Source: JAQUCI01 sp964553255 (GTDB taxonomy: Bacteria; Bacillota_I; Bacilli_A; Erysipelotrichales; Erysipelotrichaceae). Taken from it: a DNA stretch of 36,439 nt. Of the stretch, positions 1 through 7,903 are shown piece after piece (positions within the stretch are counted from its first letter, which is position 1; every line of letters starts with the position of its first letter). The notes below the pieces were generated by a model, which worked only from the letters and a program-made list of their open reading frames with translations, was not told the origin of the DNA and did not search any database. The DNA lies in contig CAZKJS010000013.1 of NCBI GenBank assembly GCA_964553255.1, forward strand, positions 1 to 36,439, in the 5' to 3' direction. The position numbers and the translations under genes were made by a program.

Positions 1-15
1 TTCTTCTAACCAAAT

Positions 16-49
16 AAAAAAGACTGTTAACTTATTTTGTCAACAGTCT
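16..49 (-). terminator. Minus-strand intrinsic terminator
   Basis: Arms at 21-31 and 39-49 form an 11-bp stem with one wobble. Read on the minus strand the stem is followed by a run of T (positions 20-16). It lies just downstream of the zinc-ribbon membrane protein gene and is the better of two tandem hairpins for ending that transcript. Confidence 0.7.
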
Positions 50-53
50 GAAA

Positions 54-80
54 AGAGTAGGTAACTTCCTACTCTTTTTT
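54..80 (+). terminator. Hairpin with plus-strand T-run
   Basis: A perfect 8-bp stem (54-61 with 68-75) is followed by T residues to position 80, so it would terminate plus-strand transcription entering from the left. On the minus strand it is followed by only TTTTC and overlaps the stop codon of the gene at 71, so it may act as a first, leaky terminator there. Confidence 0.6.
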
Positions 81-1040
81 GATGTTGAATGTATAACGAC
101 CGCTATTATTGTAAAATACATCTCTGATAGTCGGGCTTGAACCGATAAAGATAAAGATCAACAATGTAGCTAGCTCAAGTAGATAATATGCGATATTAAC
201 ATAACCTTCAAACATTAATCTGATGAAATTAACAAAAAAGATAAAGGTCGTAGTTGAGTAATAATCAGCCAAAGTTATTGACCAACTTAATCGATGAATA
301 TGATAACTGACTAACACCATTAAGATCAAACAGGTAATCAAACCTTTTTTACTTTTATGTGTGGCTAAGAGCTTATAACTCTTTAAGGTACAGAAAGACA
401 TTAATAAACCTGCAAAAGACATCATGAAGCCACCTTGATCAAATATGATGATAAAGAATGAACCAACAGCTGCTCCGCATATTGCCCCAATAATGCCAAG
501 ATTGAAATTCCCCTCTTTTTTATCAAAAGATATTCCGTTATTATCAACTAAAAGGCCAGCTACATCATAACAGTTGTCACACAAGATAAATTTTCCTTCG
601 TTAATCAATCTAAAATTAGTTTTTTCTGCTCCGCAATTTTGACAACAATCTTGATAACCGTTCTCTTGTAATAATATCGTAAAATTATTCAAAAACTGAT
701 CTAATTGCTTAAGAGTCTTGTCCATCGTAATGATGCACATTAATCGCTTATTTAGTATTAATCTTAAACTATGATTCTTATAGATACATTTTTTTATCAA
801 TCTTTCTTTTTTGATGAAGTCATTGATATCATCAAGATTGATCGTATTATCATTTTTTTTGATCGACATGATGATAGCTGGCTTTAATAAACCAGTGGGA
901 TTATCAATATAAAGATTGAAATCGTTACGAAATCTACATAAAAAGTTAAATTCATTATCATAAAATAGGTTCAGAACATTGGCTAACTTTTCAAGTTTTC
1001 GAGCCTTAAATGTAAAACTGTTTCTTAGTTGATCATTCAT
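69..1040 (-). CDS. Zinc-ribbon multi-pass membrane protein, unknown function
   Basis: A 323-residue protein of unrecognised family. Residues 1-130 form a soluble domain rich in charged residues. A CxxC pair near 133-136 (CQNC) and a second pair near 153-156 (CDNC) look like a four-cysteine zinc ribbon. The rest is hydrophobic, with four or five likely membrane helices (about 180-200, 203-222, 233-250, 260-280, 285-305). The start ATG at 1040 follows AGGAAAAACT. It sits downstream of smpB but a terminator hairpin lies between, so it may have its own promoter. A soluble domain, ribbon and helix bundle on one chain suggests a membrane-anchored sensor or scaffold, but this is inference only. Confidence 0.75.
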   Translation of the reverse strand: MNDQLRNSFTFKARKLEKLANVLNLFYDNEFNFLCRFRNDFNLYIDNPTGLLKPAIIMSIKKNDNTINLDDINDFIKKERLIKKCIYKNHSLRLILNKRLMCIITMDKTLKQLDQFLNNFTILLQENGYQDCCQNCGAEKTNFRLINEGKFILCDNCYDVAGLLVDNNGISFDKKEGNFNLGIIGAICGAAVGSFFIIIFDQGGFMMSFAGLLMSFCTLKSYKLLATHKSKKGLITCLILMVLVSYHIHRLSWSITLADYYSTTTFIFFVNFIRLMFEGYVNIAYYLLELATLLIFIFIGSSPTIRDVFYNNSGRYTFNIKKE

Positions 1041-1092
1041 AGTTTTTCCTGCACTTTTAGTAAGATTATAACATTAATATTATAAACTATCT

Positions 1093-1120
1093 AAAAAACT
1101 TCACCGTAAGTGATGAAGTT
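1093..1120 (-). terminator. Terminator after smpB
   Basis: Arms AACTTCA (1097-1103) and TGAAGTT (1114-1120) form a 7-bp stem. On the minus strand it is followed by six T. It abuts the smpB stop codon. Confidence 0.75.
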
Positions 1121-1569
1121 TAATAATAATTTTTGATATTTTTAGCAATTTCTCTTTGAGCATCTTTTTCTTTTAGACTTTGACGTTTATCATATAGGGC
1201 TTTTCCCTTTGCTAAAGCAATATTTAATTTAGCACGACCATTTTCTAGATATAATTCTAATGGTACGATCGTAAATCCCTTAAGTTTTACTTTTTGAGCT
1301 AGATTTTTTATTTCTTGTTTATGGAGTAGAAGTTTACGGTCTCTTTTTCCTTCATGATTAAATTGATTGCCTTGTTCATAATGTCCGATATACATATCTT
1401 TGATGAAGGCTTCATTATCTTTAATCTCGATATAAGCTTCTTTTAATTGAGCCGAGCCTTTTCTGATCGCTTTGATCTCTGTCCCATATAAAACAATACC
1501 AGCTTCAAGCTGATCGATTATAAAGTAATCATGTCTTGCTTTACGATTTAATACGACCGTCTTTTTCAT
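1120..1569 (-). CDS. smpB: SsrA (tmRNA)-binding protein SmpB
   Basis: SmpB binds tmRNA and brings it to stalled ribosomes for trans-translation, in the cytoplasm. The 149-residue length is normal. Family hallmarks are visible: the N-terminal NRKARHDY segment, YGTEIKAIRKGSAQLKEAY with the conserved G-T-E-I-K, and the basic tail after ALAKGKALYDKRQSLKEKD that enters the mRNA channel. ATG at 1569 is preceded by AGAGGTAGATAA. It follows the M20 peptidase gene by about 26 bp on the same strand and is closed by a terminator. The usual neighbour RNase R is not in the window. Identification is firm. Confidence 0.97.
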   Translation of the reverse strand: MKKTVVLNRKARHDYFIIDQLEAGIVLYGTEIKAIRKGSAQLKEAYIEIKDNEAFIKDMYIGHYEQGNQFNHEGKRDRKLLLHKQEIKNLAQKVKLKGFTIVPLELYLENGRAKLNIALAKGKALYDKRQSLKEKDAQREIAKNIKNYY

Positions 1570-1595
1570 TTATCTACCTCTAAAGAGTTATTATA

Positions 1596-2870
1596 TCATT
1601 GACCATTTAAATAATCTATGTATTGTTGATAGGTCATTTTTGGTTTAAATCCCTTTTTTATTTTATCAATGATAGACGGATTGTTTAATAGATCAAAGAC
1701 AGTATTAGCAATGATCTTAGCTTGTGTAATATAGACTTCATCTTCATCACTTATCATAAGATCTTTACCATGGATGGCGCCACTAAAACCGGTATAACCA
1801 TATTGAATGATTGGCTTTAATACTGATATATCACCAACATCACCAGCCGCAACACTTCTTTCATTTGTTTTGATCTTATCTTGGGTAGTAAACTGTAGTA
1901 AGTTTTCGTATACAATTTCGTTTAGGTTTTTATCTTGAATAAGTGGTAGATATCCAACAGTATCTTCTACAAGACACTCAGCTTTTAAGGCACTTGCACA
2001 GTGCTTTGCACAGGAAGTGATCTCTTCACTTAATGTAAGCAAGGTATGTGGATTGATTGATCTAACATAAGCTTCATACACAATGCGTTCAGGAATTGAA
2101 TTAACAGTGTCGCCCCCATGAGTGACAATACCATGGATTCTTACCATGTCTTCTTCCTTAAACGCTTCTCTTTTCATGGCTAAAGCACTTGAGAAAAGAC
2201 TGAAAGCATTAAGAGCGTTTATTCCTTCATGAGGGAATACGGCCGCATGTGATGCTTTTCCTTTAAAAGTGAAAGTCTTATAGATAAAACCCGCAAGAGT
2301 TGAATTGATTGAGAAACGATGTTCACTACTACCACTAGCGTGTAGGTGAATGAGCAAATCGACATCATCAAAGATATGGTCAGCGAGCATGTTTTCTTTA
2401 CCCGATAAGTACTTGATCTTATTTTCGTTTATCAACTGTTTACGATAATTAATATCAGTGAACTCTTCAGCAGGGGTAAAGAATAAGGTAATCTTACCTT
2501 GAAAGTTAGTTGTTATATTCGCTTTTTTTAAAGCGATCAAGGCACTGGTCATGATTGTTAGTTGTGTAGAATGACCACAACTATGAGCAGCTTTCGTTAT
2601 TGGATCACTAACTGGATGATCTAATGTTGGAATAGCATCAAGCTCAGCTATTAAACCAATATGGGGATATCCAGAACCAATGCTAACTTGAAAGCCGGTT
2701 TGATAGTACTCTTTATCAACTGTAATGTTGTGTTTTGCAAGATGATCGATCAATATTTCTTTAGTTTTAAACTCTTTAAAACCTAATTCTGGTGTTTCAA
2801 ATAGGGCTTGACCGAGTTGATAGATATTACACTTATCATTGTCAATTAATTGTTTTAGTAGATCTTTCAT
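1596..2870 (-). CDS. M20 family amidohydrolase / metallopeptidase
   Basis: A cytoplasmic zinc amidohydrolase of the M20D type (AbgB/IAA-amino-acid hydrolase relatives), expected to cleave an N-acyl or peptide amide. About 424 residues, normal for the family. The SCGHST segment carries the metal-binding Cys-Gly-His, TPAEEF the catalytic and metal-binding acidic pair, and a lid domain follows (FTFKGKASHAA with the conserved His). The C-terminal GAIHGKD supplies another His. I chose ATG 2870; a TTG at 2888 would add six residues. Neither has a good adjacent ribosome site: the nearest AAAGGAT (about 2911-2917) is separated from the ATG by a perfect palindrome (2882-2909). The IS110 element lies just upstream and may have cut the gene off from its original promoter. 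Substrate unknown. Confidence 0.88.
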   Translation of the reverse strand: MKDLLKQLIDNDKCNIYQLGQALFETPELGFKEFKTKEILIDHLAKHNITVDKEYYQTGFQVSIGSGYPHIGLIAELDAIPTLDHPVSDPITKAAHSCGHSTQLTIMTSALIALKKANITTNFQGKITLFFTPAEEFTDINYRKQLINENKIKYLSGKENMLADHIFDDVDLLIHLHASGSSEHRFSINSTLAGFIYKTFTFKGKASHAAVFPHEGINALNAFSLFSSALAMKREAFKEEDMVRIHGIVTHGGDTVNSIPERIVYEAYVRSINPHTLLTLSEEITSCAKHCASALKAECLVEDTVGYLPLIQDKNLNEIVYENLLQFTTQDKIKTNERSVAAGDVGDISVLKPIIQYGYTGFSGAIHGKDLMISDEDEVYITQAKIIANTVFDLLNNPSIIDKIKKGFKPKMTYQQYIDYLNGQ

Positions 2871-2881
2871 GATGTTACGTA

Positions 2882-2909
2882 TTATCAACTTAGGTTAGTA
2901 AGTTGATAA
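2882..2909. repeat. Perfect 11-6-11 inverted repeat
   Basis: Arms 2882-2892 and 2899-2909 are exact reverse complements with a six-base centre. It lies between a ribosome-site-like AAAGG and the M20 gene start on the minus strand, and immediately outside the probable left end of the IS110 element. It could be an operator, a 5'-UTR hairpin, or the palindrome the transposon targeted. Confidence 0.75.
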
Positions 2910-2929
2910 ATCCTTTCTAGCCGAATCAT

Positions 2930-3110
2930 TCATGAGCATAACGTATGGCCAATGCGTTATGCTTACTTTGCACTGTGGATTTGTATTTCATGAGTACAGC
3001 TTTGACTGTTCAGAGGTGATTCCTACCACAGTTCTTTTTACTGTTGATAAAGTTGATTAACGTTCCACGTTTGATAACGCACGTGATTACAGGAAGAGGA
3101 CACGATGTGG
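2930..3110 (+). ncRNA. Candidate bridge RNA of the IS110 element
   Basis: The leader contains a 9-bp stem (2935-2943 with 2955-2963), then a longer-range stem (2972-2978 with 3026-3032) enclosing about 47 nt, then a small stem (3066-3070 with 3081-3085). A 5' stem-loop followed by two looped domains is the known plan of IS110 bridge RNAs, where the loops pair with target and donor DNA. The boundaries and the assignment of target and donor loops are inference. Confidence 0.5.
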
Positions 3111-3145
3111 GGTAAACAAGCAGTGCACACAAAGGAGGTGTCATA

Positions 3146-4321
3146 ATGACATTCTTGGTTGGCATTGATATTGCCAAATGCAAACATGATTGTTTCATCA
3201 TGGATCACCATGGTGAAGTCGTTCGAGATTCTTTCTCATTCGCGAACGATCGCTTCGGTTTTTCACAGCTTCACGAAATTCTCTCACAACTCGATGCGTC
3301 TCAAGGGATTCAGATAGGGCTTGAGGCTACAGGACACTATGGGATGAATCTCAAAATCTTCCTAGAGGAGAACCAATTCTCCTACATGGAATTCAATCCA
3401 ACCTTGGTCAAGCGGTTCTCACAAGCTACCACACTTCGAAGAACCAAAACTGACAAGGTTGATGCACACTTCATTGCCATGTATCTACTCTCCGTCGACT
3501 ACAAACCCTATCCGTCCCAATCTTATCACACCAAACAACTTAAGGCATTAACCCGCTATCGTGACGGACTCGTCAAGTATCGTTCTTATCGGTTGAATCA
3601 AATGACCAACACTTTAGACCTTATGTTTCCTGAGTTTAAGCCTTTTTTTAAGAACTCCTTAAGCTCCGCAACCTGTATGTATCTTCTGGATCACTATGCA
3701 ACACCTTCGAAGATGGCACGGATGAATTTGGATTCCTTCACAAAAATGCGCGCCAAACTACGCAGAACCTTATCCTATGCACGCTTCGTAGAACTCAAGC
3801 AACTTGCCAAGAACACCGTTGGATCGGAGGATCCAATCCTTACGTTTATCCTCGAATCTGAACTTGCCGCACATCATTTCACGCACGCTCAGATTGAGCG
3901 CACGGATCAACTCATCACGGATACGCTTCAACTGGTCCAAACACATATCCATACGATTCCTGGCATCGGTCCGATCTCTGCGGCTTCTATCTTCGCTGAA
4001 ATCGGTGCGATCGATCGTTTTGACAATCCAGATCAGCTTCTCTCTTTTGCAGGGTTGGAACCTTCTTTGAATCAATCTGGCAGTACGGAACATAAGGGAC
4101 ACATGGTCAAACATGGTTCTCCCTATCTCCGTCAAGTCTTGATGAACGTGGCTGAGTCTTCCTTGATGCACAACCCCAAACTCTATGAGCACTATCTCAA
4201 AAAGAGACAAGAAGGTAAACATCACCGGGTCGCTCTCTCCCACGTTGCGAAGCGACTTGTTCGCATCCTTTTCTATCTTGAAAAAAAGAATCAAGATTTT
4301 GATCCTTCAGAAATGAGGTAG
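3146..4321 (+). CDS. IS110-family transposase (DEDD/serine recombinase)
   Basis: Catalyses RNA-guided excision and insertion of the element. 391 residues, normal length. The N-terminal RuvC-like domain has the DEDD set: D8 (GIDIAK), E60 (LEATGHY), D103 and D106 (TDKVDAHFIA). A helical linker spans about 115-265. The C-terminal Tnp_20 domain includes the helix-hairpin-helix IPGIGPISAASIFAEIG, and the nucleophile Ser is probably S311 (NQSGS), followed by GSPYLRQVL. All catalytic residues are present, so it looks functional. ATG 3146 has an excellent AAAGGAGGTG 7 bases upstream. It points away from the M20 gene and towards tRNA-Arg. Confidence 0.96.
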   Translation: MTFLVGIDIAKCKHDCFIMDHHGEVVRDSFSFANDRFGFSQLHEILSQLDASQGIQIGLEATGHYGMNLKIFLEENQFSYMEFNPTLVKRFSQATTLRRTKTDKVDAHFIAMYLLSVDYKPYPSQSYHTKQLKALTRYRDGLVKYRSYRLNQMTNTLDLMFPEFKPFFKNSLSSATCMYLLDHYATPSKMARMNLDSFTKMRAKLRRTLSYARFVELKQLAKNTVGSEDPILTFILESELAAHHFTHAQIERTDQLITDTLQLVQTHIHTIPGIGPISAASIFAEIGAIDRFDNPDQLLSFAGLEPSLNQSGSTEHKGHMVKHGSPYLRQVLMNVAESSLMHNPKLYEHYLKKRQEGKHHRVALSHVAKRLVRILFYLEKKNQDFDPSEMR

Positions 4322-4346
4322 CCATTCTGAATTCGATCCATCTTTT

Positions 4347-4372
4347 TAAAACGGTCATTTCAGACCGCTTTT
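4347..4372 (+). terminator. Terminator of the transposase gene
   Basis: CGGTC (4352-4356) pairs with GACCG (4363-4367), flanked by AAAA and CTTTT. It lies 26 bp after the transposase stop and limits read-through into tRNA-Arg. Confidence 0.7.
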
Positions 4373-4489
4373 AAGCATGTGCGATTCACTATTTCAAAAT
4401 TTCTGTTTATTCTCACTTGATTTCTAATAGTTAATCACCTCTTATTAATTATATATAATTAACGGTTATTTTACTAATCAATAATATTC

Positions 4490-4518
4490 TTGTCTATCAA
4501 ACACATTATTATTATAAT
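4490..4518 (+). promoter_or_regulatory. Promoter of tRNA-Arg and ABC exporter
   Basis: TTGTCT (4490-4495), 17-bp spacer, consensus TATAAT (4513-4518). The tRNA begins 12 bases after the -10 box. With no terminator before the ABC genes, the same transcript probably continues into them. Confidence 0.85.
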
Positions 4519-4530
4519 GATATTACTGTT

Positions 4531-4607
4531 GCGCCCGTAGCTCAGTTGGATAGAGCGTACGCCTCCTAAGCGTAAGGTCGCGCGTTCAATTCGCGCCGGG
4601 CGCGCCA
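4531..4607 (+). tRNA. tRNA-Arg (anticodon CCT)
   Basis: Complete cloverleaf with encoded CCA. The acceptor stem GCGCCCG pairs with CGGGCGC (4597-4603). The anticodon stem TACGC/GCGTA encloses the loop CTCCTAA, giving CCT, which reads AGG. The ABC ATPase ribosome site begins only a few bases after the CCA. Confidence 0.96.
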
Positions 4608-4625
4608 GGGTATAAGGAGGCAAGT

Positions 4626-5537
4626 GTGGAAAAAATAATTGAAGTTAAGAATTTACACAAAACATACGGTAAGATTCAAGCTGTAAAAGGAATCGACTTT
4701 TATGTTGAAAAAGGAAAGCTATTTGCGTTTCTTGGACCAAACGGAGCAGGTAAATCAACAACGATCGACATCATTTGTACCTTTTTAAAACAAGATGAAG
4801 GTGAAGTTTTAATTGATGGTTATCAGCTTGGTAAAGATGATATCCATATTAGAAATATTGTCGGGGCTGTTTTCCAAGATGGTTTACTAGACCCACTTTT
4901 AACGGTAGAAGAAAACTTAAAAGCTCGTGGTAGCTTGTACGGTCTAAAAGGTCAAGCATTAAAAGAAGCGATTAATCAAACAGCTGAAAGAACAATGATC
5001 ACAGAGTTTTTGAAAAGACCTTATGGGAAGTTATCAGGAGGTCAAAGAAGAAGATGTGATATCGCTAGAGCTTTGATCAATACACCTAAGATTCTCTTTT
5101 TAGATGAGCCAACAACAGGGTTAGATCCACAAACACGTAAAAGTGTTTGGGAAATGATCGCTGATATTCAGAAAACAAATCAAACAACGATTTTTCTAAC
5201 AACCCATTATATGGAAGAAGCGGTTGACGCAGATTATGTCATCGTTATCGACCATGGTAATATTGTGGCAAAAGGAACACCGATAGAACTGCGCGATAAA
5301 TACTCAGCTGATAGAATCATCATTGATGCAGATGATGTTAGTACAATCACAAAAATCCTTGATAGTAATAATATTGATTATGTTTTTGAAGATAAACTAG
5401 TTAAAGTTGTTCTTAAAACAACTAAGGATTCATTACATATCATCGATCTTTGTCGTGAACATTTAAGAGGTTTTGAAGTGATCCGTGGAACAATGGATGA
5501 TGCCTTCATCACTATTACAGGAAAGGAGCTGAGATAA
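4626..5537 (+). CDS. ABC exporter ATP-binding protein (DrrA/CcmA type)
   Basis: ATPase subunit of a two-gene ABC-2 exporter. 303 residues. Walker A is GPNGAGKST (about 37-45), the Q-loop is in VGAVFQDGLLD, the signature is LSGGQRRR, Walker B is ILFLDEPTTGLDP, and the switch His is in LTTHYMEEA. The C-terminal 80 residues are the DrrA-type extension. The start is GTG at 4626, with AAGGAGG five bases before. It overlaps the permease by one base (TAATG). Cargo cannot be deduced; relatives export drugs, lipids or peptides. Confidence 0.95.
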   Translation: MEKIIEVKNLHKTYGKIQAVKGIDFYVEKGKLFAFLGPNGAGKSTTIDIICTFLKQDEGEVLIDGYQLGKDDIHIRNIVGAVFQDGLLDPLLTVEENLKARGSLYGLKGQALKEAINQTAERTMITEFLKRPYGKLSGGQRRRCDIARALINTPKILFLDEPTTGLDPQTRKSVWEMIADIQKTNQTTIFLTTHYMEEAVDADYVIVIDHGNIVAKGTPIELRDKYSADRIIIDADDVSTITKILDSNNIDYVFEDKLVKVVLKTTKDSLHIIDLCREHLRGFEVIRGTMDDAFITITGKELR

Positions 5538-6391
5538 TGTTGAGTTTTACATTAAGAAACTTGAGGGTTTTCTTCAAGGATAAAACGGCAGTATTCTTTT
5601 CACTTCTTGCGGTTTTCATCATTATTGGTCTTTATGCCTTTTTCTTAGGTGATGCATGGTCTTCAGCTTTCAACAATATTGAAAATGCTCGCTTTATCAT
5701 GGATAGTTGGATAATGGCGGGTATATTAGCTGTAACATCATTTACAACTACAATGGGTGCTTTTGGTACAATGATTGAAGATAAAACAAGGAAAATCGAA
5801 AAAGATTTTATTGTTTCACCGATAAAAACGCATCAACTTGTTGGTGGATATATAATGTCAGCTATCATTATTGGTATTGTAATGAGTTTGATCACACTTG
5901 TTTTAGCTGAGATCTACATATTAAGTAATGGCGGAAGTTTACTATCATTAACAACTTTCTTTAAAGTATTAGGACTGATACTATTAGCAACGTTTACCAA
6001 CAGTGCAATCGTATTATTTATGGTGTCATTTTTTAAAAGTAGTAATGCATTCTCAACTGCAAGCACAGTGGTAGGAACTTTGATTGGCTTTTTAACTGGT
6101 ATTTATATCCCTATTGGTCAATTACCATCCGCTGTTACCTTTGTGATCAAAATATTCCCAGTATCGCATGCGGCAAGCTTATTTCGCCAAGTGATGATGG
6201 CGGCGGGAATAAACGAAGGTTTTGCGAATGTCCCCGTTGAATATGTTAATTCTTTCAAAGAGTTAATGGGAGTAACATTTAGCTTTAATGATAAAGTTGT
6301 CGAACCACTAATCAGTATAATGATATTGGTAATTACGGGGGTTGTATTTTATTTATTGGCTGTTGTCAATTTATCACGTAAGCATCGCTAA
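5537..6391 (+). CDS. ABC-2 type exporter permease
   Basis: Membrane partner of the preceding ATPase. 284 residues with six predicted helices: one near 15-40, a second near 60-85, then the ABC-2 core with helices around 105-130, 140-165, 170-195 and a last one near 255-278. The segment FGTMIEDKTRKIEKDFIVSP is the conserved coupling region of DrrB-like permeases. The start ATG overlaps the ATPase stop (TAATG), so translation is probably coupled, with the ribosome site GGAGCTGAG inside the end of the upstream gene. No terminator is visible before the ktrB promoter. Confidence 0.93.
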   Translation: MLSFTLRNLRVFFKDKTAVFFSLLAVFIIIGLYAFFLGDAWSSAFNNIENARFIMDSWIMAGILAVTSFTTTMGAFGTMIEDKTRKIEKDFIVSPIKTHQLVGGYIMSAIIIGIVMSLITLVLAEIYILSNGGSLLSLTTFFKVLGLILLATFTNSAIVLFMVSFFKSSNAFSTASTVVGTLIGFLTGIYIPIGQLPSAVTFVIKIFPVSHAASLFRQVMMAAGINEGFANVPVEYVNSFKELMGVTFSFNDKVVEPLISIMILVITGVVFYLLAVVNLSRKHR

Positions 6392-6402
6392 TTTTAATTT
6401 AC

Positions 6403-6431
6403 TTGTCAAATATAAACTTTGATGATATTAT
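6403..6431 (+). promoter_or_regulatory. Promoter of the ktrB-ktrA operon
   Basis: TTGTCA (6403-6408), 17-bp spacer, TATTAT (6426-6431). Transcription would start near 6438, leaving a short leader with no room for a c-di-AMP riboswitch. Confidence 0.75.
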
Positions 6432-6497
6432 CTTGTCGTCGTCAAAATATTACGGTTGAGGACAAAAAAAGGAGCAAGTAAGTGGGCTTTGGACTTT

Positions 6498-7895
6498 ATG
6501 GACAATAGCCATCACTCAAAGTATAATAATTGGTATATGAGCATCTTAAAGAGCATTAGAGATGGTATAAAACCCACTCAAGTACTTACATATGGCTTTC
6601 TTAGTGTTATCTTAATTGGAGCACTATTGTTAATGTTGCCTATTTCAACAAATAATGGCGGTTTAACATTATTACAAGCAATATTTACAGCTACTTCAGC
6701 AACTTGTGTTACTGGTTTGGTTGTAGTTGATACGGGTACATATTTCACAAGCTTTGGACAGTTAGTGATATTACTGATGATTCAATTGGGTGGTTTAGGT
6801 TTTATGACCTTCGCTACCTTCTTGTTTATTGCATTAGGAAAAAAGATATCATTAAAAGAACGTATGACAATGGCGGAGTCACTTGGTGAATCTCGCTTAC
6901 AAGGAATTGTAAAGTTGGCGGTTAATATTTTAAAGTTAACCTTTCTGATAGAGCTTTTTGGTGCCTTCTTATTATCATTTAGGTTTATACCAATTTATGG
7001 TTTACCAAAAGGAATATGGTATTCTATCTTTCACAGTGTCTCAGCGTTTTGTAATGCTGGTTTTGATCTAATTGGTGGTTATGCGTCATTTACAGGATAT
7101 AATGGCGATCCTTTATTGATGTTAACTATTATGTCACTAGTAATCATTGGTGGATTAGGATTTGCGGTAATTGTTGATGTATTTAGGAAAAGATCATTTA
7201 TGAAGTTACGTGTTCATAGTAAAGTGGTCATCGTCATGACGCTAGTCTTGATTATTAGCGGAACGGTTTTGTTTTATCTATTTGAATATGATAATTCCAG
7301 CACTTTGGCCAGTATGAGTTTACCCCAACAGATATTAGCTTCAGCTTTTCAATCTGTGACAACAAGAACGGCTGGCTTTAATACTATTGATCAGTTTAGT
7401 TTGACCGACTCAAGTAAATTATTATCAGTGATCTTGATGTTTATTGGTGGTGCACCATCTGGGACTGCAGGTGGTATCAAGGTAAGTACGATTGCGGTAA
7501 TGTTTTTTATCACTGTGTCATTGATTAGAAGACATGGTGATGTTGAAATATTTGAAAAGCGCTTAAGTGTAGGGATAATACGTAAAGCTGTATCAATATT
7601 TATCATTGCATTAACGGTGTTGATCATAGCGGTCATGACGATATCTTCGGTAGAAAATGGCACTTTGGTAGGACAATCGGGATTTTTGAATATTCTATTT
7701 GAAACAGCATCAGCTATGGGTACCGTTGGTTTATCAACAGGTATTACGTTACAAGCATCGAATTTGACACTTATGATTATGTGTGCATTAATGTTTTTGG
7801 GCAGAGTGGGTTTGTTAACCGTTGTTTTCGCCTTAGGTAGTAGAGCTGGCGAATCACGGATTAAATATCCGGAAGAAGACGTAATGGTCGGATAA
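6498..7895 (+). CDS. ktrB: Potassium uptake membrane subunit KtrB/TrkH
   Basis: The K+-translocating subunit, working with the KtrA ring. Four M1-P-M2 repeats are seen, with selectivity-filter glycines in TSATCVTGLVV, SVSAFCNAGFDL, SVTTRTAGFNTI and SAMGTVGLSTGI. The IGGAPSGTAGGIKVST segment between repeats is the intramembrane loop gate. The start is uncertain. The frame is open back to TTG 6456, but the only clear ribosome site, GGAG at 6471-6474, is spaced for a GTG at 6482 in another frame, which opens an eight-codon ORF ending at 6508. I give the first in-frame ATG (6498, 466 aa). ATG 6537 would match the N-terminus length of Bacillus KtrB. ktrA follows 8 bases after the stop. Confidence 0.93.
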   Translation: MDNSHHSKYNNWYMSILKSIRDGIKPTQVLTYGFLSVILIGALLLMLPISTNNGGLTLLQAIFTATSATCVTGLVVVDTGTYFTSFGQLVILLMIQLGGLGFMTFATFLFIALGKKISLKERMTMAESLGESRLQGIVKLAVNILKLTFLIELFGAFLLSFRFIPIYGLPKGIWYSIFHSVSAFCNAGFDLIGGYASFTGYNGDPLLMLTIMSLVIIGGLGFAVIVDVFRKRSFMKLRVHSKVVIVMTLVLIISGTVLFYLFEYDNSSTLASMSLPQQILASAFQSVTTRTAGFNTIDQFSLTDSSKLLSVILMFIGGAPSGTAGGIKVSTIAVMFFITVSLIRRHGDVEIFEKRLSVGIIRKAVSIFIIALTVLIIAVMTISSVENGTLVGQSGFLNILFETASAMGTVGLSTGITLQASNLTLMIMCALMFLGRVGLLTVVFALGSRAGESRIKYPEEDVMVG

Positions 7896-7903
7896 GGAGC
7901 GTT

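Larger units (their letters stand above)
2919..4400 (+). mobile_element. IS110-family insertion sequence (ends approximate)
   Basis: A single transposase gene with DEDD and serine motifs, a structured leader of about 220 bp and a short right flank with a terminator. Base composition is visibly richer in G and C than the flanks, which are very AT-rich again after about 4400. IS110 elements lack clear terminal inverted repeats and often make no target duplication, so the ends are placed only by composition and structure. The long leader and short tail fit the IS110 subgroup rather than IS1111, which carries its RNA downstream of the gene. Confidence 0.8.

Noticed and set aside
3010..3201. Minus-strand 63-codon ORF in the IS110 leader
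   Set aside because: It lies opposite the structured leader and transposase start, has no ribosome site and no recognisable protein features; better explained as noise over the bridge RNA region.
3770..4294. Minus-strand 174-codon ORF inside the transposase gene
   Set aside because: It is antisense to the conserved catalytic domain of the transposase and reads as Arg/Asp-rich low-similarity sequence.
2919..4400. Terminal inverted repeats for the IS110 element
   Set aside because: A weak match (GAATC near 2924 against GATTC near 4384) is too short to count; IS110 elements usually lack such repeats.
4373..4489. Possible second IS or attachment site before tRNA-Arg
   Set aside because: Only AT-rich sequence with no repeat of the tRNA 3' end and no integrase nearby, so there is no sign of a tRNA-targeted island.
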